A DNA stretch of 64,000 bases. Source: Sporosarcina thermotolerans. Lineage in GTDB: Bacteria > Bacillota > Bacilli > Bacillales_A > Planococcaceae. Positions 36,126 to 45,093 of this stretch are shown here, piece after piece (positions within the stretch are counted from its first letter, which is position 1; the number at the start of each line of letters is the position of its first letter). The stretch is from the NCBI RefSeq assembly GCF_030067815.1, contig NZ_CP125968.1, positions 663,501-727,500 on the forward strand, written 5' to 3'. A program made the position numbers and the translations under genes. Under the pieces are notes generated by a model. The model made no database searches. It saw only the letters and a list, made by a program, of their open reading frames with translations, and had not been told where the DNA came from.

Positions 36126-36680
36126 TTATTGAACTAAAGAACGCTTTAGTTTCTTAATTAAACTTACTCGACTTATGTCATCCCAAATTGGACCACGCCG
36201 AACTTCTTGGTATCCGATTTTTTCATTTAACTCAATAACGTGATGACTATTTTCTTCTGTATGCGTATAAATTACATCAATTTCACGATGATAAGCCTCT
36301 TCTTCCAATTTGAGTTTTAGTTTAGTCGCTAAACCTAATCTGCGAAAACTCGGATGTACCCATAACTGAAATATTTCAATAAACCTTCCATCACTTTGAA
36401 ATAGGTTACGGTCTAACTCGTTGAAAATTGTTTTCCAAGGATAAATGGTATCTCTATTTGCTACAGAAAACATTACCATTGCAATGGGTTCACTAAAAAC
36501 CGAATCATCAATAATAAATGCACCTTTATCGGGTGAAATGAGAAATTGTTCTATTTTCTTACTGTGTTCCATTTTTTCTTGATCTGTTAGTTTTAGCCTA
36601 TCTGAAACTGTGTATCCATCGTTTTTTAAGTCAATACGAATCAAAAAATCGAGGTCAGCTTGTGTCGCATTTCGAACCAT
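36126..36680 (-). CDS. GNAT-family acetyltransferase
   Basis: This intact 184-aa protein has the GNAT acetyl-CoA motif in IEIFQLWVHPSFRRLGLATK (R-R-x-G-x-A) and the C-terminal element YQEVRRGPIWDDISRVSLIK. The acceptor is unknown. Its base composition is more AT-rich than its neighbours. It is transcribed towards the bidirectional terminator. Confidence 0.8.
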   Translation of the reverse strand: MVRNATQADLDFLIRIDLKNDGYTVSDRLKLTDQEKMEHSKKIEQFLISPDKGAFIIDDSVFSEPIAMVMFSVANRDTIYPWKTIFNELDRNLFQSDGRFIEIFQLWVHPSFRRLGLATKLKLKLEEEAYHREIDVIYTHTEENSHHVIELNEKIGYQEVRRGPIWDDISRVSLIKKLKRSLVQ

Positions 36681-36739
36681 TTGCCTCGTCTCCTCATCAA
36701 CTGAACTAATATTATAATCATGCTGTTTTTTCTTTGTAA

Positions 36740-37990
36740 TTATAGGTCACGGAGATCCAAGACTTCACCGGTTACAGCATCGACTGCCTGTTCGGAATCG
36801 ATTAATCCACAGAGTACGTATTTCTTAAGCTCTTTGTCGTAGACATAGACGGGATCCAATGTAATGTAAGGAACCATCTTTTCAAAAGCTGTTTCGTGGT
36901 CGACTTTTGGTTCCGGTGCAGGTGTGAATGAATTGAATATGTCGAACATCCCTTTATTGTCAACCAAATTAATGACGGTCGCCGCATCCTTGTCGATAAT
37001 CAGTACCATTTTCGGACGGAAAATAAAATTGTCGGGATTGTCTGCATAACAGATAGCTTCGATATGTGTCTGTGTTGGGCGAAGTTCCCTCAAAGTCCAC
37101 TTTCCACTGTCTTCGGGGTACTCCATTCGCAATGCATCATGGACAAGTTTGACACAAGCATCAATCTTTTCATCGGTTAAAACGATATCTTCCACAGTAT
37201 CCGAATTGAAAGCTTCATCAGCACTCACTTCTTTTGTGAAATTAAAGGATTGTCTCTCAATCTTGCCTTCCAATGGTTCATCCCATTCCATCAAATGATC
37301 CATTTCTAATGTCGTTCGATCATCCAACAAAAATGGAATGGTTCGTTTTCCGTCCGCTGTCACATAAACCTCATCAATTGCATAGACAGGGACAAATCTT
37401 TCCTCCGATTCAGAAGGGAATTTGACAAGGGTGAGATGTTCTTTGACAATCGGCTCGATTTCTTCGAGTGTTAAATTAAATTTTTGTTTTTCTATGAGCG
37501 CCCAATTTGGTGCTTCGCCATATGTGGAAAAAAGAAGCAACCTTCCATCGTTATCGAACTCGACGTTCAATTGGAAACTAGGTGAAAGTTTAACGCCGTC
37601 TTTTCTCGCAATGAACCGGAATCCGTTTTCACTTGCTTGTTCAGCAAAAAAATCATGCTTGTATGCCAAATTGGTTATTTTCTCCAACCAAGCCGCGGCT
37701 TCTTCAATCGTTTTAACCTTGAAAGGTTGGGCAGTTGAATAGGACCTTCCCATTGTGAAAATCGCACTTGTGAATCGTTCACTTTGGATGTCGAAATCAA
37801 TGCTTGCCGTTCCATCCGGATTCATATCCTCTTCAACCGGTCCTTCAAAGTCGATAGGAAACCATTCCATATTCAAAATGAAATTAGGATTTTTCCGACT
37901 TTCAAAAAACGTATACCGTCCAAGGCGATACCGTTCAAGGCCAAAATCCATCCGCGCCTTATCGGCAATTGCTTTTATTCTTTTATCCAT
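36740..37990 (-). CDS. Conserved protein of unknown function, 416 aa
   Basis: ATG 37990 follows AAAGGAG. The protein is soluble, acidic and has no signal peptide. Two segments (VDFDNDGRLLLFSTYG-like near the middle, and the C-terminal NFIFRPKMVLIIDKDAATVI) resemble PepSY/YcdB-type beta-alpha units, and both halves end in linked V/I-rich strands with YITLDPVYVYDKELKKYVLC near the end. I do not recognise a function. It is monocistronic; PepSY/YcdB likeness is a weak impression. Confidence 0.6.
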   Translation of the reverse strand: MDKRIKAIADKARMDFGLERYRLGRYTFFESRKNPNFILNMEWFPIDFEGPVEEDMNPDGTASIDFDIQSERFTSAIFTMGRSYSTAQPFKVKTIEEAAAWLEKITNLAYKHDFFAEQASENGFRFIARKDGVKLSPSFQLNVEFDNDGRLLLFSTYGEAPNWALIEKQKFNLTLEEIEPIVKEHLTLVKFPSESEERFVPVYAIDEVYVTADGKRTIPFLLDDRTTLEMDHLMEWDEPLEGKIERQSFNFTKEVSADEAFNSDTVEDIVLTDEKIDACVKLVHDALRMEYPEDSGKWTLRELRPTQTHIEAICYADNPDNFIFRPKMVLIIDKDAATVINLVDNKGMFDIFNSFTPAPEPKVDHETAFEKMVPYITLDPVYVYDKELKKYVLCGLIDSEQAVDAVTGEVLDLRDL

Positions 37991-38138
37991 CGAATCGCTC
38001 CTTTGTAGAACGATGGTATCATATTTTGCCATCTATGCCATGTAATGAAACATCTGATTTTTAATACATGGCCAAGTTTGGTTTTGGATGACTACTATTT
38101 AGGGAATACTTTAAGTATCAACAAAAGGAGTGATCATC

Positions 38139-38297
38139 ATGAAAAGCTATGCTGGCGATAAGGACGATAAACAGAATAATTCACGGGCAAAAGAACCATC
38201 GTCGATTGCGAATGACGCCGCAAAAAAAGCGGAGATGGAGATGGAATCGATTAAGGAAGAAGCGCGAAGCGAAATGAAAAGACAGCAAAAACCTTGA
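38139..38297 (+). CDS. Small charged protein, 52 aa
   Basis: ATG 38139 follows AAAAGGAGTGATC. The peptide is hydrophilic and helical (ANDAAKKAEMEMESIKEEAR). A clear terminator follows the stop. I do not recognise the family; spore-associated small proteins have this sort of composition, but nothing proves that here. Confidence 0.65.
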   Translation: MKSYAGDKDDKQNNSRAKEPSSIANDAAKKAEMEMESIKEEARSEMKRQQKP

Positions 38298-38306
38298 TTT
38301 ATATCT

Positions 38307-38339
38307 GAGATGCTTTCCAAACGGAAAGCATCTTTTTTA
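38307..38339 (+). terminator. Terminator after the 52-aa gene
   Basis: GATGCTTTCC / GGAAAGCATC stem with six T. Confidence 0.92.
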
Positions 38340-38370
38340 TGCCTTTAAACCTCCACTATAGTGAACCTAC

Positions 38371-38479
38371 CCACCACTTAACGCTTCGCGTTTGAAGTGG
38401 GGCTTCTCGACTTATCGTTGCTTCTGTTAGCCAACGAAAAATGACCGAGCTAACCCTCTTGGACCAAGAGTTTTTTTGT
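38371..38479 (-). ncRNA. Predicted TnpB omega RNA (3' end of element)
   Basis: The stretch from the tnpB stop to the right-end hairpin is non-coding and folds (TTGGTCCAAG; GTTGGC/GCCAAC-like; the terminal hairpin at 38372-38402). In TnpB elements this segment is the scaffold of the guide RNA, with the guide read from the DNA just past the right end (GAACCTAC side, beyond about 38364). Presence is inferred from family biology and position. Confidence 0.6.
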
Positions 38480-39592
38480 TTAGGACAAACCTATGATCAG
38501 CTTGCCTTCATTTTTGATGTTTATGGCGGCATTCCAATCCCGATCAGACACGAACCCGCACTCACAGGAGTATGTTCGTTCCGAAAGGGATAGGGCGGTC
38601 TTCACATTTCCGCAATCCGAACACATCTTAGACGATGGAAACCATTTATCGATTTTGAGGAAACGCTTGCCCTGATCTTTTAGTTTGTATTCAAGGAACG
38701 TGCTGAACATACCCCATCCGTTGTCGGCAACGCTTTTACCGAAACGCAGGGCTTGTGACATCTCTTTCATATTGAGGTCTTCGATGACAACACAGTCATA
38801 TTGATTTGCCAGTCGCCAGGATTGTTTATGCAGAAAATCCCTTCGTTGGTTTGCCACTTTTTCGTGGAGTTTGGCAACCCTAATACGCTGTTTTTCCCAT
38901 CGAGAAGAACCCTTTGTTTTCTTTGATAATATCCGTTGTTCTTTCGCCAGTTTCTCTTCTGCTCGTCGATAGAACTGTGGGTAATTGGCTTTCTTACCCT
39001 CTTCACTTTCGACAAACAGGCCGTCCATGGCAAAGTCTAATCCGACTACTTGCTTGATTTCTTTTTTCTTGGGCTTGTGTTCGTATTCTGTGAGTATGGA
39101 AATATGGTATTTCCCTGTGGAAGAACGGGAAATTGTGCATGACTTGATGACATGATGTGAAGGGATTTCGCGATGCTGTTTCATTCTAAGGGGTGTAAGT
39201 TTCGGTAGTTTGATGTGGGCATCCAGAATCTTGATGTTTCCGTTGACCATGTTTGTCGTGTAGGATTGCCTTGACTTACGATTCTTGAATTTCGGGTACT
39301 TAGTCTTGCCTGAGAAGAAATTGGAAAACGCTGTTTGCAGATTCAACTGGGCGTTAGCGAGTGCCAGGCTATCAACCTCCTTGAGCCACTCAAATTCATT
39401 CTTATATTTGGCGGGCGTCGGAAGCTTCTGTTTCTTCAGTAATGTCATGTTATCTTTGAGTTTTTCATAGGTTTCCTTGCGTTCCGCGAGCATTTTATTG
39501 TAGACAAATCGAACACATCCAAAAGTCTTGACCAAAAAGTCTTCTTGTTCCTTTGTCGGGTAGATTCGAAATTTGTATGCTTTATTTGCCAC
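38480..39592 (-). CDS. tnpB: TnpB RNA-guided nuclease
   Basis: This intact 370-aa protein has the RuvC-like acidic residues in GLDFAMDG, VVIEDLNMKEMS and DRDWNAAINIKNEG, and a zinc ribbon between them (CSDCG…CECG). The N-terminal OrfB_IS605 helix-turn region begins YKFRIYPTKEQEDFLVKTFG. TnpB uses an omega RNA to cut DNA at sites next to a short motif, keeping the element in place after excision. No frame break is present, unlike many neighbours, so it may be active. Confidence 0.93.
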   Translation of the reverse strand: MANKAYKFRIYPTKEQEDFLVKTFGCVRFVYNKMLAERKETYEKLKDNMTLLKKQKLPTPAKYKNEFEWLKEVDSLALANAQLNLQTAFSNFFSGKTKYPKFKNRKSRQSYTTNMVNGNIKILDAHIKLPKLTPLRMKQHREIPSHHVIKSCTISRSSTGKYHISILTEYEHKPKKKEIKQVVGLDFAMDGLFVESEEGKKANYPQFYRRAEEKLAKEQRILSKKTKGSSRWEKQRIRVAKLHEKVANQRRDFLHKQSWRLANQYDCVVIEDLNMKEMSQALRFGKSVADNGWGMFSTFLEYKLKDQGKRFLKIDKWFPSSKMCSDCGNVKTALSLSERTYSCECGFVSDRDWNAAINIKNEGKLIIGLS

Positions 39593-39820
39593 TCAAATCA
39601 CCACATTTCAGAAGATTGGGAATACCTATTCCTATTATATCAATCAAAAGAGGTGTTGGCTATCGCCAACCAAAAGAAGTCTCCCTCTTACCGTTGGGCT
39701 TCACCCTTCACACGCTTGAAGAGGGAGACTTCTTTCGGAGAATTGTTAAAATAATGAATGACTTTACACCATACATATATTATGATGTTGCTTATTACGT
39801 GTAAATAGGGGGTTGATGTA

Positions 39821-40663
39821 ATGAAACTTCGTGTTTCCGCTGTGCAATATCATTTGCATTCAATTTCGTCGTTTGACGAGTTTGCAATGCAATGTGAGCA
39901 CTATATTCGCAATGCGCAAGAATATGATGCTGAGTTTGTTTTATTCCCGGAACTTTTCACGACGCAGCTGCTTTCCATTGGTGATGAAAACGGTAAGGCG
40001 TTGCCAATAGGGGCGCTGCCAAGCTTCACGAGCCAATATTTAGAGCTGTTTACGAGACTCGCAAAAGAAACGAAGATGCATATTATCGGCGGCACTCATG
40101 TAATAGAGCGTGAGGGGCGCCTTTATAATGTCGCGCATCTGTTCTTCCCGAATGGCACGGTGGAAGAGCAAGCGAAGTTGCATATCACTCCTTTCGAAAT
40201 AGAAGGCTGGAATATGGCTGCGGGCGATGAGCTAAAAGTATTTGATACGGAAAAGGGACGGATTGCCATCCTGACATGCTATGACATCGAGTTTCCGGAA
40301 ATCGTCCGGATGGTGAAAGCGGCTGGCGCGGATGTCATTTTCTGTCCTTCTTGCACAGATGATAGGCATGGGTTCCATCGTGTCAGGTATACGAGCCATG
40401 CGCGCGCCATCGAAAACCAAGTATATGTCGTGCTTACAGGAACGGTTGGTTCGTTGCAAACAGTCGATTTCATGCGTGCGAACTTCGGGCAAGCCGCTAT
40501 CATCACACCGAATGACATTCCGTTCCCACCAAAAGGGGTGGCTGCGGAAGGCGAATTGAATGAAGATATGCTTGTCACCGCGGATTTGGATTTGAGCCTG
40601 TTATATGAAGTGCGGGAGAAAGGTTCTGTGACGACTTGGAGAGACCGTAGAACGGATCTATAA
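39821..40663 (+). CDS. Carbon-nitrogen hydrolase (nitrilase superfamily)
   Basis: The intact 280-aa protein has the catalytic triad: Glu in LFPELF (near 44), Lys in KLHITPFE and Cys in LTCYDIEFPE. It should hydrolyse an amide, nitrile or N-carbamoyl bond; the substrate is unknown. It heads an operon with two GNAT-family genes (37 and 16 bases apart). In B. subtilis YhcX one polypeptide carries both a GNAT and a nitrilase domain, so these separate genes may form a split version of that enzyme. Confidence 0.87.
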   Translation: MKLRVSAVQYHLHSISSFDEFAMQCEHYIRNAQEYDAEFVLFPELFTTQLLSIGDENGKALPIGALPSFTSQYLELFTRLAKETKMHIIGGTHVIEREGRLYNVAHLFFPNGTVEEQAKLHITPFEIEGWNMAAGDELKVFDTEKGRIAILTCYDIEFPEIVRMVKAAGADVIFCPSCTDDRHGFHRVRYTSHARAIENQVYVVLTGTVGSLQTVDFMRANFGQAAIITPNDIPFPPKGVAAEGELNEDMLVTADLDLSLLYEVREKGSVTTWRDRRTDL

Positions 40664-40699
40664 CGGATTGGGGAGCAAAACCAGTCGGGAGCGAGAGCA

Positions 40700-41371
40700 G
40701 TGGCATATCACAGTGAGATGATGGTCCTTCACGGAGGGACATTCATTCCTGTCATTGTCCGCAATTACACGCACGCCGATTTCGACGCCATGATTGCACT
40801 GCAGGCGGAATGCTTTCCACCACCATTTCCGGAGGAGCTTTGGTGGAATGAACAGCAGCTTGAAAACCATGTCCGCCTTTTTCCGGAAGGTGCTATCTGT
40901 GTGGAATACAAAGGCAAAATTATAGGGTCGATGACGGGGTTGCGTGTGAATTTCAATCCGGACGAACCGAAACATAGATGGGAAGATGTGACGGATAATG
41001 GTTATATCCGGACGCATGAACCGGCTGGCGATACACTTTATATCGTCGATATTTGCATCAGTCCAGAATTCAGGAAAGCGGGTCTTGGCAAATTGATGAT
41101 GCAGGCGATATACCAACTTGCGGTGAAGCTTGATGTGAAGCGTGTGCTTGGCGGCGGGCGAATGCCCGGTTACGGAAAGTTCGCTGGGGAAATGTCTGCT
41201 GAACAGTATGTGGAAAAGATCGTCCAGGGTTCTTTAAAGGATCCCGTCATTACATTCTTGCTTCGCTGTGGCCGCATGCCCGTCACGTTGATCGAAAACT
41301 ATTTGGATGATGAAGAGTCGCATAACTATGCGTTATTAATGGAGTGGAAAAATCCGTTCCGTATGGATTGA
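40700..41371 (+). CDS. GNAT-family acetyltransferase (nitrilase operon)
   Basis: The 223-aa protein has the GNAT acetyl-CoA motif in CISPEFRKAGLGKLMMQAIY. GTG 40700 follows a modest ribosome site (GGGAGCG). It lies between the nitrilase gene and a second GNAT-like gene, so its product probably acts in the same process. The combination GNAT plus nitrilase suggests that an acyl or carbamoyl group is added and then removed, or that it modifies the amine product. The substrate is unknown. Confidence 0.8.
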   Translation: MAYHSEMMVLHGGTFIPVIVRNYTHADFDAMIALQAECFPPPFPEELWWNEQQLENHVRLFPEGAICVEYKGKIIGSMTGLRVNFNPDEPKHRWEDVTDNGYIRTHEPAGDTLYIVDICISPEFRKAGLGKLMMQAIYQLAVKLDVKRVLGGGRMPGYGKFAGEMSAEQYVEKIVQGSLKDPVITFLLRCGRMPVTLIENYLDDEESHNYALLMEWKNPFRMD

Positions 41372-41386
41372 TAGGGGGATATAGAG

Positions 41387-42057
41387 ATGGAATTTATTCG
41401 TGTGAACAATATTGAGGATCCGTTATTCGCGAAAATGCACAACTTGTTAGGTGAGATTTTTCCGCCTGAAGAGGTGTTGGAATTTGAATTGTGGAAAGAG
41501 CCTCTTGAAGATCCAAGTATCCGAGTCTTTGTTGCGGTGCATGAAGGGGAAGTCGTTGGGCGACGGAATATCGCTATTATCCTGACTGGAATATTGCGAT
41601 GACGGATTTCACGATTATCGGGCAGTCGGGCCTTGGCATCGGTCGATTCCTGGCGAAAAAGCGCGAAGAAGATTTGCATCGATTGGCACAAGAAAATGGG
41701 AAGACGTTGTTCGGCATGTTCGCGGAAATTTATAACCCGTACGAGCGCGAAGACTTCGCATTCGGCGGTGTGATGGCGATGAATCCGTATGTGAGGCGGG
41801 AAGTACTTTCACATCTTGGCTACAAGCGTCTTGACTTCGCATACGTTCACCCATCGTGGAAAAATGATGGGGAAGCAGTGGAAGGCTTGGACTTCTGCTT
41901 CATGCCGACGGATGAGCAAGTCACGGAAATCCCGTCATATTGGATTGTCGCTTTCTTGTCTGATTATTATTCAGTCCTTCCAAATAAGCCGCAGCAATGG
42001 CTTGATATGGTGGACGGGTTGAAGCAGAAGGAAACAGTTGCGTTGCTTCCATTGTAA
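41387..42057 (+). CDS. Second GNAT-like protein of the nitrilase operon, one frame break
   Basis: The repaired protein is about 223 aa. The N-terminus reads MEFIRVNNIEDPLFAKMHNL; the middle after repair (VVGATEYRYYPDWNIAM) and GIGRFLAKKREEDLHRLAQE fit a GNAT fold whose acetyl-CoA loop is degenerate. It starts at ATG 41387, 16 bases after the upstream stop, behind AGGGGGA. The break is near 41567 (GTTGGGCGACG; one more G). It ends at a strong terminator. Function unknown; the context links it to the nitrilase. Confidence 0.7.
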
Positions 42058-42061
42058 TGGG

Positions 42062-42104
42062 AAAAACAGGTGAGGGAAATCATTTTCCTCACCTGTTTTT
42101 TATA
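42062..42104 (+). terminator. Terminator of the nitrilase operon
   Basis: AAAACAGGTGAGG / CCTCACCTGTTTTTT strong stem and T-run. Confidence 0.95.
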
Positions 42105-42121
42105 GAATATGATTGAGCAGT

Positions 42122-42310
42122 CGCTCGTTTAATTCCAAATCCGCTCGTTTAATCTGGGAAGCGCTCGTTTAATTCCAAATCCGCTCGTTTATTCTGGAAA
42201 ACGCTCGTTTAATTCCAAATCCGCTCGTTTATTTCTAAAAGCGCTCGTTTAATTCCAAATCCGCTCGTTTATTCCAGGAAGCGCTCGTTTATCCAACCAC
42301 CGTTCGTTTA
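42122..42310. repeat. Phased intergenic array, core CGCTCGTTTA, 20-bp period with 40-bp super-unit
   Basis: CGCTCG starts at 42122, 42142, 42162, 42182, 42202, 42222, 42242, 42262 and 42282, each exactly 20 bp apart, then CGTTCG at 42301. Every second unit is the same full 20-mer (CGCTCGTTTAATTCCAAATC), and the intervening units differ. It is the longest regular array here and its end touches the pgeF stop. Confidence 0.95.
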
Positions 42311-43075
42311 CTCTATGGCTTTCCGCATCACAAAACTCAAATGCCTTCCCGCCTTCTTATCTTGGCGGTATGAAAAGCCATCCTCACTCAAATAGGTGCA
42401 TGTTCGATCAGTTGTTATCCGATCTTTCGGAACGCCTGCCAACTCCAATTGTTTCTTCACAGTTTTCTGGTTGTCGATATGATACTTTCCTGTCTCGCTA
42501 TTGAAATACATGAATTCATCCGCGTACCCAAGCGCTTTGAACCTCAAGTACACATCCTCATCCACTTCAAATTTCTCCTGGCTCAATGCCATGCCGATTT
42601 GCACGCGGAAATCCTCTAAATCGCATGCCTCAACAGTTTTTAAATGATTGAACAGCTTCGACGTAATTTCCTTGACGGTACCTTGCCAACCGGAATGGAT
42701 CACGCCGATGAGACCATTCACTTCATTCCAAAACATTACTGGAACGCAATCCGCAGTGAAACTGCAGAGTACAATATTCGGTTCAAGTGTATAAAGCGCA
42801 TCCGTATTTGGAATTGCGGTGGCTCCAATTTCCGCACCTCGTCCTTTATCGGCAACAGTTACCTTATGGAAATTCGCGCTATGCGTTTGACTTGCACAGA
42901 CAAAATCTTGAGGTCCACAGCCCAATGAAACGGATAGCCGCTTTCGATTTTCTACTACTGATTCAGGATTAATGCAAGCGTGAAACGCCATATTGTTGAA
43001 CTCCGAGGCTGATTTGTCTTTCAGTGTCGTTCCTGCAATGAATTTTTCATTGTCCATATAAAGTATTGTTTTCAT
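42308..43075 (-). CDS. pgeF: Peptidoglycan editing factor PgeF (YlmD family)
   Basis: The 255-aa protein has the laccase-domain family motifs SQTHSAN, FTADCVPVMF, IHSGWQGTVKEI and DRTCTYLSEDGFSYR, whose His and Cys residues bind metal. Escherichia coli PgeF/YfiH clears peptidoglycan precursors carrying wrong residues; others in the family act on nucleosides or polyphenols. This copy is away from the division cluster where ylmD usually lies. It starts at 43075 and is monocistronic. Confidence 0.88.
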   Translation of the reverse strand: MKTILYMDNEKFIAGTTLKDKSASEFNNMAFHACINPESVVENRKRLSVSLGCGPQDFVCASQTHSANFHKVTVADKGRGAEIGATAIPNTDALYTLEPNIVLCSFTADCVPVMFWNEVNGLIGVIHSGWQGTVKEITSKLFNHLKTVEACDLEDFRVQIGMALSQEKFEVDEDVYLRFKALGYADEFMYFNSETGKYHIDNQKTVKKQLELAGVPKDRITTDRTCTYLSEDGFSYRQDKKAGRHLSFVMRKAIE

Positions 43076-43233
43076 ATCATCACCTGTTCTTACTATACTC
43101 GATTATTTACTGGACAACCATGACAGTTGTTCTTGTTTTCGTCCCAAATACCGAATAAATTGATGATTGGAAAAACTGGATGAGCTGAATAATATTATTC
43201 GCATTGGTTACTATAAGTTCGTAATCGTTTTAT

Positions 43234-43305
43234 TCCGAAATAGCTCAGTGGTAGAGCAATCGGCTGTTAACCGATCGGTCGTAGGTTCGAGTCCTACTTT
43301 CGGAG
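43234..43305 (+). tRNA. tRNA-Asn (anticodon GTT)
   Basis: The acceptor arms TCCGAAA / TTTCGGA enclose the D-arm (GCTC…GAGC), the anticodon stem-loop CGGCTGTTAACCG with anticodon GTT, and the T-arm GTAGGTTCGAGTCCTAC. The discriminator base is G. The 3' CCA is not encoded. It is single, with a hairpin just downstream and RNase J after it. Confidence 0.97.
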
Positions 43306-43307
43306 TT

Positions 43308-43338
43308 CAAAAAGCCTCTTCTTCGAAGGGGCTTTTCT
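43308..43338 (+). terminator. Hairpin after tRNA-Asn
   Basis: AAAAAGCCTCTTC / GAAGGGGCTTTT stem directly after the tRNA; it ends its transcript or leaves read-through to the RNase J gene. Confidence 0.8.
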
Positions 43339-43367
43339 GCAATTGTAGAAGAATGGAGGACTTGAAG

Positions 43368-45044
43368 TTGACTGCGACTAAAATGTTATCAGTTTTCGCT
43401 TTAGGTGGTATTAATGAGATTGGGAAAAATATGTATGTGCTTGAATACGGTGACGATCTTTTAGTCATTGACTGCGGTTCAAAGTTTCCTGATGAAAGCC
43501 TGTTAGGTGTGGATTTGATCATACAGGATATTTCATATTTACAGGAAAATAGAGATCGAATCCGAGCATTGCTTGTGACGCATGGCCATGAAGATCATAT
43601 CGGCGGGATTCCCTATTTGTTGAAACAATTAAATATGCCCGTTTATGCAACAAGGTTGACGCTAGGTTTAATCGAGCTGAAATTGAAGGAACACGGGTTG
43701 CTGAGGGACACTGAACGCGTTTTAGTAGATAACGAATCCACGTTTGAATTCGGTGAAATCACCGTTTCCTTCTTCAAAACAAGTCATAGTATTCCCGACT
43801 GTTTGGGGATTGTATTTCAAACCCCGGAAGGGACCGTCGTGCATACGGGTGATTTCAAGTTCGACTTGACGCCGGTCGGCGGGGATTATGCGGACCTTCA
43901 TAAGATGGCTGAAATCGGGAAGAATGGTGTCTTGCTGCTTTTATCCGAAAGCACAAACGCTGAACGCCCGGGCTTTTCGTTGTCGGAACGGATTGTCGGG
44001 GAGCATATTGAAGAAGCGTTTAGAAAGGCTGATCAAAAGATCTTCATCTCGACATTCGCTTCAAACGTCCACCGGCTTCAGCAAATCATCGATGCTGCCA
44101 TTAAGACGAACCGGAAAATCGGACTGCTTGGGAGAAGCATGGTGAATGTCTTTTCTGTCGCGGAGGAATTAGGGTATTTGAAGATCCCTGAAGGCATGTT
44201 GATTGATGCGAATCAAATAAATGGAATGGATCCTGAACAAGTTGTTGTCATCTGTACAGGTAGCCAAGGTGAACCGATGGCCGCGCTTTCACGATTATCG
44301 ACGGGAACGTATAGGCAAGCTTCCATTTTACCTGGAGATACAGTCATTTTTGCATCAAGCCCAATACCGGGGAATGAAAAAAGCGTCTCGCGCATCGTCG
44401 ATAATTTATACCTTCTTGGAGCGAAAGTGATCTATGGATCTGGAAGTGCGTCAGGGATGCACGTTTCTGGACACGGTTTCCAGGAAGAATTAAAACTGAT
44501 GCTTACATTGATGAAACCGAAGTATTTCATCCCCATTCATGGTGAATACCGTATGCTGCAACAACATCGCATATTGGCAGAATCCATCGGCGTTGAAGAA
44601 GAAAATATTTTTATTATCAACAACGGGGACGTCGTTGATATCGCGCAGTCTGTTGCGCGGCAAACAAGAAGTGTTCAAGCAGGACACGTCTTCGTCGATG
44701 GAATGGGCATCGGGGAAGTCGGAAAGATTATCTTGCGTGACCGGAAGCTTCTTGCTGAGGAAGGGATGCTTCTTATTATCATGACAATCAGCAAATCTGA
44801 TGGCAAACTGATCATGAAACCTGATACGGTTTCTCGCGGGTTCATTTATGAGCGGGAAGCGGAGGATCTGTTCAGAGAACTTAATGAGTTGGTTGTCACG
44901 ATTGTTGAAAAAACTGAAACGGAGCAACTGAGTAAAGGTAGAAAGAATGATCTGAAACACAATATTCGGAGATCCGTCGAAAAGCTCCTTTTTGCCCGAA
45001 CGAAAAAACGACCGATGATTTTGCCGTTTATAATTGAAATTTGA
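43368..45044 (+). CDS. rnjA: Ribonuclease J (RnjA-like)
   Basis: RNase J is a 5'-3' exo- and endoribonuclease central to mRNA decay and rRNA maturation. The metallo-beta-lactamase motif THGHEDHIGGIPYLL is complete, and HTGDFKFDLTPVG and the beta-CASP motifs SESTNAERPGFSLSER and SGHGFQEELKLML follow; the C-terminus ends RRPMILP-type (KRPMILPFIIEI). HGHEDH is the active version found in RnjA, so I prefer rnjA over rnjB. I start at TTG 43368, 8 bases after GGAGG; longer open frame upstream runs through the tRNA and is not translated. Length 558 aa. Confidence 0.93.
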   Translation: MTATKMLSVFALGGINEIGKNMYVLEYGDDLLVIDCGSKFPDESLLGVDLIIQDISYLQENRDRIRALLVTHGHEDHIGGIPYLLKQLNMPVYATRLTLGLIELKLKEHGLLRDTERVLVDNESTFEFGEITVSFFKTSHSIPDCLGIVFQTPEGTVVHTGDFKFDLTPVGGDYADLHKMAEIGKNGVLLLLSESTNAERPGFSLSERIVGEHIEEAFRKADQKIFISTFASNVHRLQQIIDAAIKTNRKIGLLGRSMVNVFSVAEELGYLKIPEGMLIDANQINGMDPEQVVVICTGSQGEPMAALSRLSTGTYRQASILPGDTVIFASSPIPGNEKSVSRIVDNLYLLGAKVIYGSGSASGMHVSGHGFQEELKLMLTLMKPKYFIPIHGEYRMLQQHRILAESIGVEEENIFIINNGDVVDIAQSVARQTRSVQAGHVFVDGMGIGEVGKIILRDRKLLAEEGMLLIIMTISKSDGKLIMKPDTVSRGFIYEREAEDLFRELNELVVTIVEKTETEQLSKGRKNDLKHNIRRSVEKLLFARTKKRPMILPFIIEI

Positions 45045-45046
45045 TT

Positions 45047-45077
45047 GGAAAAGCCACGAGAAATCGTGGTTTTTTTA
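45047..45077 (+). terminator. Terminator of the RNase J gene
   Basis: GCCACGA / TCGTGGT stem with T-run. Confidence 0.85.
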
Positions 45078-45093
45078 TTGGGGAAAATAAAAA

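Larger units (their letters stand above)
38364..39735 (-). mobile_element. IS605/IS1341-type element carrying only tnpB
   Basis: The element has a tnpB gene but no tnpA, so it depends on a transposase elsewhere. The right end (left on the map) is the hairpin with CCACTT/AAGTGG and AACGC/GCGTT arms at 38372-38402, typical of this group. Near the left end is a perfect 16-bp inverted repeat AAGAAGTCTCCCTCTT / AAGAGGGAGACTTCTT (39674-39689, 39718-39733). Exact borders are not resolved; the stated ends are approximate to within some tens of bases. Confidence 0.8.

Noticed and set aside
42122..42310. CRISPR array
   Set aside because: The repeated core is about 10 bases with about 10 variable bases, far shorter than CRISPR repeats and spacers; alternate units are identical, and no cas genes are present in the window.
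43167..43367. Extension of the RNase J reading frame upstream through tRNA-Asn
   Set aside because: The stretch contains the tRNA and a terminator hairpin; the ribosome site GGAGG at 43355 points to TTG 43368.
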